DNA from: CAZGWJ01 sp964529445
GTDB lineage: Bacteria > Oederibacteriota > Muellerivitia > Muellerivitales > Muellerivitaceae
Direction: 5' to 3'
Length of the DNA: 48,209 bases
NCBI GenBank assembly: GCA_964529445.1
Contig: CAZGWJ010000008.1
Coordinates: forward strand, 1-48,209
A model generated the notes under the pieces. The model made no database searches. It was given only the letters and a program-made list of their open reading frames with translations, and was not told the DNA's origin. Made by a program: the position numbers and the translations under genes. Shown here piece after piece: positions 39,614 to 46,829 of this stretch. Every line of letters begins with the position of its first letter. Within the stretch, counting starts at the first letter, position 1.

Positions 39614-39643
39614 ATTCTACCGCCCACATCGAAATTTTGTCAA
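39614..39643 (-). promoter_or_regulatory. Strong sigma-70-type promoter of pilA
   Basis: On the minus strand a perfect TTGACA is followed 18 nt later by TAGAAT. Transcription should start near 39607, giving a leader of about 55 nt before the pilA ATG. It lies just after the pilC terminator. This is the best-matching promoter in the window and implies constitutive, high pilin expression. Confidence 0.8.
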
Positions 39644-39655
39644 CGATCACACGCT

Positions 39656-39678
39656 AAAAAAGGCCCTTTTATAAGGGC
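39656..39678 (-). terminator. Intrinsic terminator after pilC
   Basis: On the minus strand GCCCTT and AAGGGC form a 6-bp stem around a 4-nt loop, followed by CTTTTTT. It closes the pilB-pilT-pilC transcript before the pilA promoter. Confidence 0.85.
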
Positions 39679-39730
39679 TTTCCTCGAATAACATCCTGGA
39701 GAACCGCACCCCAAGCGCCCTTTCCGACGT

Positions 39731-40939
39731 TCAGACAAGATTCCCGAGCTGGAACATGGGCATGAACATGGCCACCACGATGAACCCCAGGGAGGCCCCC
39801 AGGAAAACGATGAGGATGGGCTCGATGATGGAGGTCAAACCCTCCACGGCCACGTCCACCTCGGCCTCGTAGAAATCGGCGATCTTGGAAAGCATGGCGT
39901 CCAGGGCCCCGGTCTCCTCACCGACGTTGATCATCTGGGTCACCATGGGCGGAAAAACGCCGGACCGCTTGAGCGGCTCCGTGAGGGTCTTGCCTTCCCG
40001 GATGGCCTCCCGGGAAGCCATGACGGCGTTCTCGACGACCCGGTTTCCCGAGGTCTTGGCCACCGTCTCGAGGGCTTCCAGGATGGGAACGCCGGATTTG
40101 ACGAGAGTGCCCAGGGTCCGCGAGAAACGGGCCACCGAACTCTTGCGCACCAGGGGGCCGAACACAGGAAGCTTCAGCATCATGGCATCCCATTGAAGGG
40201 CGCCCACCTTGGTCCGCTTGTAGAGCGTCACGACCACGGCGCAAGCAATGAGGGCCGCGAGCAGGATGAGGGCCTTCGCGGAGGCCAGGAAGTTGCTGAC
40301 ATCGATGACGATCTGGGTGGGGACCGGTAGCTTGGCCCCGAACGACTCGAAAACGTCCTTGAAGGTGGGGACCACCTTGACCATCAGGAAGATGACGATG
40401 AGGACGGCAACGGACATGACCACGGAAGGATACATCATGGCGGACTTGACCTTGCCCTTGATGGCCTCGGATTTCTCGAGATACTCGGACAGCCGCTCCA
40501 GGATGGCATCCAGGATGCCGCCCTGTTCCCCGGCATGGATCATGCTGACGTAGAGCTGATTGAATACCTTCGGATGCTTGCCCATGGCCTCCGAGAGGGT
40601 GACGCCGTTGGAGATGTCGTCGCGGATCTTCGTGATGACGACGCGGAAAGCCTTGTTGTCGGCCTGCTCGGCCACGATGGTGAGTCCCTGCAGGATGGGC
40701 ATGCCGGCGTTGATCATGGTGGAGAACTGGCGGCTGAACACCACGATGTCCTTCGTGGTCACCCCTCCGCTCTTGAGGGAGTCCAGGAACGCGCCCACTC
40801 CGCCCGTCCCGGACGTGGAGATGAGCTCCATCTTGCGGGAGCGCAACTCCGAGGCGATGGCGGCCTCGCTGGGGGCCTCGATCGTGCCTTCGACCACCTT
40901 GCCGATCGACGTCTTGGCCTTGTACTTGAACTTGGGCAT
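39731..40939 (-). CDS. pilC: Type IV pilus platform protein PilC
   Basis: PilC is the inner-membrane platform contacted by the PilB and PilT motors. The 402-residue protein has two GspF/T2SSF domains (FSRQFSTMINAGMPILQGL and FSRTLGTLVKSGVPILEALE are the repeated signatures) and three membrane helices, the last at the C-terminus (EPILIVFLGASLGFIVVAMF). The N-terminal KFKYKAKTSIGKVVEGTIEA segment is typical. It follows pilT by 15 nt and is followed by a terminator. Confidence 0.96.
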   Translation of the reverse strand: MPKFKYKAKTSIGKVVEGTIEAPSEAAIASELRSRKMELISTSGTGGVGAFLDSLKSGGVTTKDIVVFSRQFSTMINAGMPILQGLTIVAEQADNKAFRVVITKIRDDISNGVTLSEAMGKHPKVFNQLYVSMIHAGEQGGILDAILERLSEYLEKSEAIKGKVKSAMMYPSVVMSVAVLIVIFLMVKVVPTFKDVFESFGAKLPVPTQIVIDVSNFLASAKALILLAALIACAVVVTLYKRTKVGALQWDAMMLKLPVFGPLVRKSSVARFSRTLGTLVKSGVPILEALETVAKTSGNRVVENAVMASREAIREGKTLTEPLKRSGVFPPMVTQMINVGEETGALDAMLSKIADFYEAEVDVAVEGLTSIIEPILIVFLGASLGFIVVAMFMPMFQLGNLV

Positions 40940-40954
40940 CGGTTCCCCGTTTCC

Positions 40955-42019
40955 TTAGATGACGCCTTTCACCATGCGCTGCAGTTCCTTGGGATCGAGC
41001 GTCCGGGAGAAGATCTCGTTGTAACTGACCAACTGCTTCTGGTAGAGGTCGTAAAGGGACTGGTTCATGGTCTGCATGCCGTACTCGGCACCGGTCTGCA
41101 TGGCCGAGTAGATCTGGTGGATCTTCTCCTCGCGAACGAGGTTCCGGATGCCCGCCGTGGGGATGAGCACCTCCACCGAGATGCAACGGCCGGAACCGTA
41201 GGCCTTGGGAATGAGCTGTTGGGACAGGATGCCCTGCAGGACGAAGGAGATCTGGGTCCTGACCTGTTGCTGCTGGGACGACGGGAAAACATCGATGATG
41301 CGGTTGATGGTCTGGATGGCGTCCACCGTATGCAGGGTGGCGAACACCAGGTGGCCCGTCTCGGCGATGGTCAGGGCCGCGTTGATGGTCTCCAGGTCGC
41401 GCATCTCGCCGATGAGGATGACGTCCGGGTCCTCCCGGAAGGCGTACTTCAAGGCCGCCGCGAAGGATTTCGTGTCCGTGCCGACCTCGCGTTGGTTCAC
41501 GATGCAGGTCTTGTGGGTGTGAACGTACTCGATCGGGTCCTCGATGGTGATGATGTGCCCCTGGGTATTGCCGTTGATCCAGTCGATCATGGCGGCCAGC
41601 GTGGTGGACTTGCCGGAACCCGTGGGTCCCGTCACCAGCACCAGGCCCTTGGGGAGCTTGACCAGGTCCTGGACGACGGCCGGGAGCTTCAGCTCCTCGA
41701 AACCCCGGATATTGGTGGGGATGTTCCGCAGGGCGCTCGCCACGGCACCGCGCTGTTGGAACACGTTCATCCGGACCCGGCCGACGCCCTCGACCCCGAA
41801 CGACACGTCCAACTCGTTATCCTTCTCGAATTTCTCCTTCTGTTCGTCGGTCAGGATCGAATAGATGAGCTGCTGGGTGGTCTCGGGGCGCAGTTTCTCG
41901 TACTCGGTGGGCGTCATCTGGCCGTCGATGCGGAGCATGGGAGGGGCGCCGGCCGTGATATGAAGGTCCGAGGCCTCCCGCTCGAACATGAGCCTCAACA
42001 GCGTGTCGATGTTGACCAT
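40955..42019 (-). CDS. pilT: Pilus retraction ATPase PilT
   Basis: PilT powers pilus retraction and thus twitching motility. The 354-residue hexameric ATPase has the short N-terminal PAS-like domain (LRLMFEREASDLHITAGAPP), Walker A GPTGSGKSTT, the Asp box IEDPIEYVH, Walker B DVILIGEMRD, the His box TGHLVFATLHT, and the PilT-specific AIRNL-like motif (GIRNLVREEKIHQIYSAMQ). Length is typical. Its presence means the pilus is retractable. It lies between pilB and pilC. Confidence 0.97.
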   Translation of the reverse strand: MVNIDTLLRLMFEREASDLHITAGAPPMLRIDGQMTPTEYEKLRPETTQQLIYSILTDEQKEKFEKDNELDVSFGVEGVGRVRMNVFQQRGAVASALRNIPTNIRGFEELKLPAVVQDLVKLPKGLVLVTGPTGSGKSTTLAAMIDWINGNTQGHIITIEDPIEYVHTHKTCIVNQREVGTDTKSFAAALKYAFREDPDVILIGEMRDLETINAALTIAETGHLVFATLHTVDAIQTINRIIDVFPSSQQQQVRTQISFVLQGILSQQLIPKAYGSGRCISVEVLIPTAGIRNLVREEKIHQIYSAMQTGAEYGMQTMNQSLYDLYQKQLVSYNEIFSRTLDPKELQRMVKGVI

Positions 42020-42063
42020 GTCAGGTCTCTCCTTGGGGGCGGATCACGCCCGGTGCGTCTGGA

Positions 42064-43815
42064 TCAATCGATGGGATCGTCGGCGTGACAGACGCGCAAC
42101 AATTCCTCAACCGTGGTCATGCCTTTCAACACCTTTCGCACGCCGCACTCCCGCAGGGTCTGCATCCCGTTCTTGCGGGCCAGGATCTTGATATCCGCCG
42201 CGGACTTGCGCTGCAAAACGGCTTTCTTCACGTGCTCGTTGGGCAGCATCACCTCGTGGACGGCCATGCGTCCCTTGTAACCGGTGTTCGAGCAGGTGGC
42301 GCAACCGACGCCACGGTACAGGGTGATCGTCTCTCCCACGGCGGGCTTCACCCCCATCTCCTCCAGCACCTCGGGCGGAGGCTCGTAGGGTTCCTTGCAA
42401 TCCTTGCACACGCGCCGGATGAGCCGCTGGGCCACCACGCAATGCACCGTGGAGGTGATGAGGAAGGGCTCCACGCCCATGTTGTCCATGCGAGTGAAGG
42501 CGCCCGGCGCGTCATTGGTGTGCAGGGTCGAGAACACCAGATGCCCGGTGAGCGCCGCGTTGATGGCGATCTCGGCCGTCTCGCGGTCGCGGATCTCGCC
42601 CACCATGATGATGTCGGGGTCCTGCCGGAGGAAGGACCGCAAGCCCGCCGCGAAGGTCAACCCGATCTCGTGCCGGGCATGCACCTGGTTGATGCCGAGA
42701 AGGTTGTATTCCACCGGATCCTCGATGGTGGAGATGTTGACATCGGGATAGTTGATATGGTGGAGGGCCGAGTACAGGGTCGTGGATTTGCCGGAACCGG
42801 TGGGACCCGTCACCAGGACGAGACCGTAGGGCTCCGTGATGGACTTCTCGAACTTGGGAAGGATCTCGTCCTCGAACCCGAGTTTGGCGATCTCCAGGGA
42901 CAGGTTCGAGGCGTCCAGGATCCGCATGACGATCTTCTCGCCGAAGATGATGGGGCACACGGAAACGCGGATGTCGATCTCTTTGCCCAGGACCTTGATC
43001 TTGATGCGGCCGTCCTGCGGCAGGCGCCGCTCGGCGATGTTGAGGGCCGACATGATCTTGATGCGGGAGGCGACGGCGGCGGACAAGTGCTTGGGAGGAG
43101 ACTGCACCTCGTGCAGGACGCCGTCGATCCGGTAGCGGCACCGCATCGACTTCTCGTAGGGCTCGATGTGGATGTCGGATGCCCCGGCCCGGACGGCTTC
43201 CGTGAGCATGAGGTTCACCAGGCGGATGACCGGGGCGTCCTCGCCCGCGGCCTCCAGCTTGGAGATGTCGATCTCATCCTCCTTGTCCTCCACGACCTCC
43301 AGGTTGTCCTCCCCCCCTCCCATGGAGTTGAGGATCTCCTGCATGTCGCCGCCGGTATCGCCCGCACCCCCGGCGGCGGCACCGAAATACTTGGTGTGGG
43401 CCTCCTTGATCTCGTTCTCGGTGGCGATGACGGGTTCCACCTCGAAGCCGCTCATCATTTTGATGTCGTCGATGGCGAAAACGTTGAGAGGGTCCGCCAT
43501 GGCCACCGTGAGCTTGGTGTCCTTGCGGGCGATGGGGAGAAGGCAGTACTTCATGGAAAGGGATTCGGGGACGGCGAAGACGACGTCATTGGGGATCTGG
43601 CCGACATCGGCGATGCTGACGTGGGGGATGCCGAGTTGGGTGCCCACGAACGCCATGATGACGTCCTGGGTGACATAGCCCTGGCTGATCAGGATCTTCT
43701 CGAGACGCCCGCCCTTGAGCTTCTGCTCCTGCATGGCCTCGAGCAACTGGTCCTCGGTGATGATGCCCTCGTCCACGAGCATCTCGCCGAGACGCTTTTT
43801 CATGGATTCGGTCAT
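42064..43815 (-). CDS. pilB: Pilus extension ATPase PilB
   Basis: PilB powers pilus assembly. The 583-residue protein has an N-terminal MshEN-like domain (KRLGEMLVDEGIITEDQLLE, then LEKILISQGYVTQDVIMAFV), the repeat type that can bind cyclic di-GMP. Its ATPase part has Walker A GPTGSGKSTT, IEDPVEYNL, DIIMVGEIRD and TGHLVFSTLHT. A four-Cys zinc site follows (CKDCKEP and CATCSNTGYKG). The start ATG at 43815 has GAGGTGG. A good promoter lies about 45 nt upstream. It is the first gene of pilB-pilT-pilC. Confidence 0.97.
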   Translation of the reverse strand: MTESMKKRLGEMLVDEGIITEDQLLEAMQEQKLKGGRLEKILISQGYVTQDVIMAFVGTQLGIPHVSIADVGQIPNDVVFAVPESLSMKYCLLPIARKDTKLTVAMADPLNVFAIDDIKMMSGFEVEPVIATENEIKEAHTKYFGAAAGGAGDTGGDMQEILNSMGGGEDNLEVVEDKEDEIDISKLEAAGEDAPVIRLVNLMLTEAVRAGASDIHIEPYEKSMRCRYRIDGVLHEVQSPPKHLSAAVASRIKIMSALNIAERRLPQDGRIKIKVLGKEIDIRVSVCPIIFGEKIVMRILDASNLSLEIAKLGFEDEILPKFEKSITEPYGLVLVTGPTGSGKSTTLYSALHHINYPDVNISTIEDPVEYNLLGINQVHARHEIGLTFAAGLRSFLRQDPDIIMVGEIRDRETAEIAINAALTGHLVFSTLHTNDAPGAFTRMDNMGVEPFLITSTVHCVVAQRLIRRVCKDCKEPYEPPPEVLEEMGVKPAVGETITLYRGVGCATCSNTGYKGRMAVHEVMLPNEHVKKAVLQRKSAADIKILARKNGMQTLRECGVRKVLKGMTTVEELLRVCHADDPID

Positions 43816-43859
43816 CGTCCACCTCGGGAGGATGCGGGCTCAAGGAAGGCCATGGCCCA

Positions 43860-43888
43860 AGTATAGAGGAGCCCTTCCCTGAATTCAA
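43860..43888 (-). promoter_or_regulatory. Sigma-70-type promoter of pilB-pilT-pilC
   Basis: On the minus strand TTGAAT and TATACT are separated by 17 nt. The predicted start is near 43853, giving a leader of about 40 nt. It separates the pilus genes from aroE. Confidence 0.7.
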
Positions 43889-43949
43889 CGCCGGAGCACC
43901 GCCAAACGCCTGATATTCAAGGGTTTTGAAGCTGGCTGGATCCTCTCGT

Positions 43950-44807
43950 TCACGAGGCCGAGGCGAGGGCGTTCTTCAGCGCCCTTTCCATGACGGCAAT
44001 GGGCGCCCGCCTTCTTGTCCACCTCCCGAAAGAAAGCGCGCCCTGATGAAGGAGCATCCCCAGTCCCGAGAGGGTTCTCATGGAACGACCCTCCGCCTGC
44101 CTGAGGAACGCGGTCTTCCGGTGATACACCAGATCCACCGCCAAGGCGCCCTTCGCGGCCTTCCCGAGGAACAGCGGCGAGGGATCCCCGCGATGCAGTC
44201 CGAGCGGCGTGGCCTGGACAACGATGCCGTAACGTCCCAGTTCCCTCTCCGCTTCCCCTCTCGAAACCCCGCACAAGTCCACCGAACGGCGGCGCGAACG
44301 CAACAAGCGGAGCAGTTCCTTCACCCGGCGCGGATCGAGATCCATGACCGAGATCCGGCCAACACCCTCCTGGAGCAGTGCACCTGCCACGGCACGGGAC
44401 CCTCCCCCGGCCCCGACCAGGAGAGCCGAAAGGCCCTTCAAGCCGCGCCGCCAGGGACCCAACGAGCGAAGGAACCCTTCTCCGTCGGTCGAGGTTCCCA
44501 CGAGTTTCCCTTCCTTCTTATACACGGTGTTCACCGAATCAAGCCATCGGGACACCGGCTCCACGCGGTCCAGATAGGGGATCACGGCCGCCTTGTGGGG
44601 CACCGTGACGTTCGCGCCGGCCACATTGCGGATGCGAAGGAGTTCGACGGCCCCGCCCACCGCCCGGGCATCCGCATCGAGCGCGGTGTAGGTCCAGGGC
44701 AAGCCCTGCGAACGAAAAGCGGCGTTGTGCATCGCCGGTGAAAGGGAATGTGAAACGGGATGACCCAGGAGGAAAACCATGCGGGATGTCGGCTCGCGAC
44801 GTCTCAT
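43950..44807 (-). CDS. aroE: Shikimate dehydrogenase AroE
   Basis: AroE reduces 3-dehydroshikimate to shikimate with NADPH. The 285-residue protein has GHPVSHSLSPAMHNAAF (shikimate-binding Ser pair), GANVTVPHK with catalytic Lys72, NTV, GTSTDGEGF with Asp108, and the nucleotide-binding LVGAGGGSRAVAGAL. The C-terminal GLGMLLHQGALSF is typical. I took the ATG at 44807, 10 nt after the rsmE stop; the longer in-frame ORF runs through rsmE. It is the first of four aro genes around the pilus cluster. Confidence 0.95.
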   Translation of the reverse strand: MRRREPTSRMVFLLGHPVSHSLSPAMHNAAFRSQGLPWTYTALDADARAVGGAVELLRIRNVAGANVTVPHKAAVIPYLDRVEPVSRWLDSVNTVYKKEGKLVGTSTDGEGFLRSLGPWRRGLKGLSALLVGAGGGSRAVAGALLQEGVGRISVMDLDPRRVKELLRLLRSRRRSVDLCGVSRGEAERELGRYGIVVQATPLGLHRGDPSPLFLGKAAKGALAVDLVYHRKTAFLRQAEGRSMRTLSGLGMLLHQGALSFGRWTRRRAPIAVMERALKNALASAS

Positions 44808-44817
44808 GAGACGGCCC

Positions 44818-45555
44818 TCATCGGACACCGTAGAAGAAGCGGACCATGGCGGCAGCGGCCAGCCCGGCCGTCTCGCAGCGCAGGACGGGGGTCGGAAGAT
44901 GCACGGGATGGGCACCCGACTCCATGGCGTCCTTCGACTCGGCGGGCGTCCAACCGCCTTCCGGGCCCACAATGAGCATCACGCTCCTCACGGCTGGATG
45001 CGCCTCCAGGACGGCTTTCAACGAGGGCGCCTCCTTCTCGTGCAGGAAGAGGTTGAGATCGTGCAATTTCATCCCTTCCAGGACATCGGTCCAGGTGCCC
45101 AGGGAATAGATCTTCGGCACGTCCACGCGGCCGCATTGCCGGCAGGCTTCCACCGCGATCTTCTCCCACCGATCCTTCTTGTGGAGGGCCCCGTCCTCGT
45201 CGGGGCGCGAGATGGCCCTCTCCGAGAGGAAGGGCAGGAAGGAGGTGACCCCCATCTCCGTTCCCTGCCGCAGGACCGAATCCAGTTTCGGCCCCTTGGG
45301 GAGGCTTTGGGCGAGGGTCAATTGGACGGCGGGCGGCAAGGCCGCGGGATGCCGGGCCAGGACCTTCGCCACGATCTCGCCGCCGGGCAGGGTCCCGAGG
45401 GCGAGGTCGTAGGCCGCACCCATGGTGTCGAACCCCTGCAAACGGTCCCCTTCCTTCATGCGAAGGACGCGAGTGAGGTAATGAAGGGTCGAGGGATCGA
45501 GAGGCACGACGGAATCGCCGGTGGCGGGACGGGACAGGAAAATACGGGTCGGCAT
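44818..45555 (-). CDS. rsmE: 16S rRNA (uracil-1498-N3)-methyltransferase RsmE
   Basis: RsmE methylates U1498 in the decoding centre of 16S rRNA. The 245-residue SPOUT enzyme has an N-terminal PUA-like domain (HYLTRVLRMKEGDRLQGFD) and the knot motifs QSLPKGPKLDSVLRQGTEMG, ACRQCGR, MLIVGPEGGWTPAE and PTPVLRCETAGLAAAAM. Length is normal. It follows dnaJ by 4 nt with AGGTGAAAGG just upstream, an arrangement seen in many bacteria (dnaJ-prmA-rsmE), here without prmA. Confidence 0.95.
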   Translation of the reverse strand: MPTRIFLSRPATGDSVVPLDPSTLHYLTRVLRMKEGDRLQGFDTMGAAYDLALGTLPGGEIVAKVLARHPAALPPAVQLTLAQSLPKGPKLDSVLRQGTEMGVTSFLPFLSERAISRPDEDGALHKKDRWEKIAVEACRQCGRVDVPKIYSLGTWTDVLEGMKLHDLNLFLHEKEAPSLKAVLEAHPAVRSVMLIVGPEGGWTPAESKDAMESGAHPVHLPTPVLRCETAGLAAAAMVRFFYGVR

Positions 45556-45559
45556 CCTT

Positions 45560-46723
45560 TCACCTCTTCCGGGAAAGCAGGTCCCGGACCTTGCCCCAGA
45601 AATCCGCGAAGATCGGCTGGTTCCTCTCCTCGCTCAGGGACTGGAATTCTTCGAGAAGCCGCTTCTGCTTCCCGCTCAGGTTGACGGGCGTTTCGACGAC
45701 GACACGAACCATCTGGTCACCCGTGCCGGCATGGCCGGGATTCTTCATCCCCTTCTCCTTCAGGCGGAAGACCTTGCCCGACTGGGTGCCTGCGGGAATC
45801 TTCATTTTCACGGGACCGGCAAGCGTGGGAACCTCGATCTCGCCCCCCAGAGCCGCCGTGACGAAGGGCAGGGGAACCTCGACGTGGAGGTCATCGCCGT
45901 CCCGCTCGAAGACCGGATGGCGCTCGACATGCAGGAAGATATAGAGGTCCCCGGGAGGCCCGCCCCTCAGGCCGCCTTCCCCCTCACCGCGGATCCTGAG
46001 CTTGGAGCCCTCATCCACCCCGGCCGGGACCTTGACGGTGACCGATCGCTCCTTCTCGATGCGCCCGCGACCCGAACAGGCGGCGCAGGGTTTGCCCGGA
46101 ATCTCTCCCTCCCCGCCACAGCGGTTGCAGGTGCGGGCGATGGAAAAGAAACCCTGGGTCATCCTCACTTGGCCTGATCCCTGGCACTGGGGACAGGTGA
46201 CCCGTCCCGATCCGGGCTTGGAACCGCTGCCGCCGCAATCCTCGCACGAGGCCAGCTTCCGGATCTTGATCTCCTGGGTGGTCCCGAAAGCCGCCTGTTC
46301 GAAGGAAAGGGTCAGGTCATAGCGAAGATCGTCCCCCGCCACGGCCCGGGATCCCCGGGAGCCGCGCCCCCGGCCGCCCCGTCCTCCGCCGCCGAAGAAA
46401 TCGTCGAAAACGTCTCCGAAGATGTCGCCGAAGTCCACGCCGGCGCCCGGCCCTCCCCAGGTCGCACCGCCCGGTCCTCCGCCCGGCATGCCGTGACCCA
46501 CCGCGGCATGCCCGAACTGGTCGTAAGCGGCCTTCTTCTGGGGATCGGAGAGGACCTCGTAGGCCTCGTTGAGTTCCTTGAATTTCTCCTCGGCCTGCTT
46601 GTCCCCCGGGTTCGCATCGGGATGGAACTTCTTGGCTTGGGAGCGGAACGCCTTCTTCAGGTCGTCGGCGGACGCGCCCTTTTGAACGCCCAGAACCTCG
46701 TAATAGTCGCGCTTGTCGGCCAC
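45560..46723 (-). CDS. dnaJ: Chaperone DnaJ
   Basis: DnaJ stimulates DnaK ATPase and delivers clients. The 387-residue protein has the full type I layout: J domain with HPD at 34-36, Gly/Phe-rich region at about 71-125 (rich in Gly, Phe and Asp), and four zinc-binding CxxCxGxG motifs (CEDCGGSG, CPQCQGSG, CNRCGGEG and CAACSGRG at 160-220). The C-terminal substrate domains with PAGTQSGKVFRLKEKGM follow. The start is GTG at 46723. No dnaK, grpE or hrcA is present in the window and no CIRCE element lies upstream. Confidence 0.97.
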   Translation of the reverse strand: MADKRDYYEVLGVQKGASADDLKKAFRSQAKKFHPDANPGDKQAEEKFKELNEAYEVLSDPQKKAAYDQFGHAAVGHGMPGGGPGGATWGGPGAGVDFGDIFGDVFDDFFGGGGRGGRGRGSRGSRAVAGDDLRYDLTLSFEQAAFGTTQEIKIRKLASCEDCGGSGSKPGSGRVTCPQCQGSGQVRMTQGFFSIARTCNRCGGEGEIPGKPCAACSGRGRIEKERSVTVKVPAGVDEGSKLRIRGEGEGGLRGGPPGDLYIFLHVERHPVFERDGDDLHVEVPLPFVTAALGGEIEVPTLAGPVKMKIPAGTQSGKVFRLKEKGMKNPGHAGTGDQMVRVVVETPVNLSGKQKRLLEEFQSLSEERNQPIFADFWGKVRDLLSRKR

Positions 46724-46745
46724 AGGTTTTCCATCCGATTGGCGT

Positions 46746-46775
46746 TTCTAACGTGAAAGCAAAGAATAGGGTCAA
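46746..46775 (-). promoter_or_regulatory. Possible promoter of dnaJ-rsmE-aroE
   Basis: On the minus strand TTGACC and TTAGAA are 18 nt apart, ending 22 nt before the dnaJ GTG. The -10 match is weak, and a heat-shock sigma alternative cannot be excluded by eye. Confidence 0.4.
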
Positions 46776-46829
46776 ATGGCCCGGGGTTCAACAGGGGTTT
46801 TCATGACAAATAGGGAAGGAAACACGACT

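Noticed and set aside
43950..44972. Longer N-terminus for aroE
   Set aside because: The extra 55 codons overlap rsmE out of frame and read as Arg/Pro-rich shadow sequence; the ATG at 44807 fits AroE N-termini.
46724..46829. CIRCE or other heat-shock operator before dnaJ
   Set aside because: No TTAGCACTC/GAGTGCTAA inverted repeat is present in the gap.
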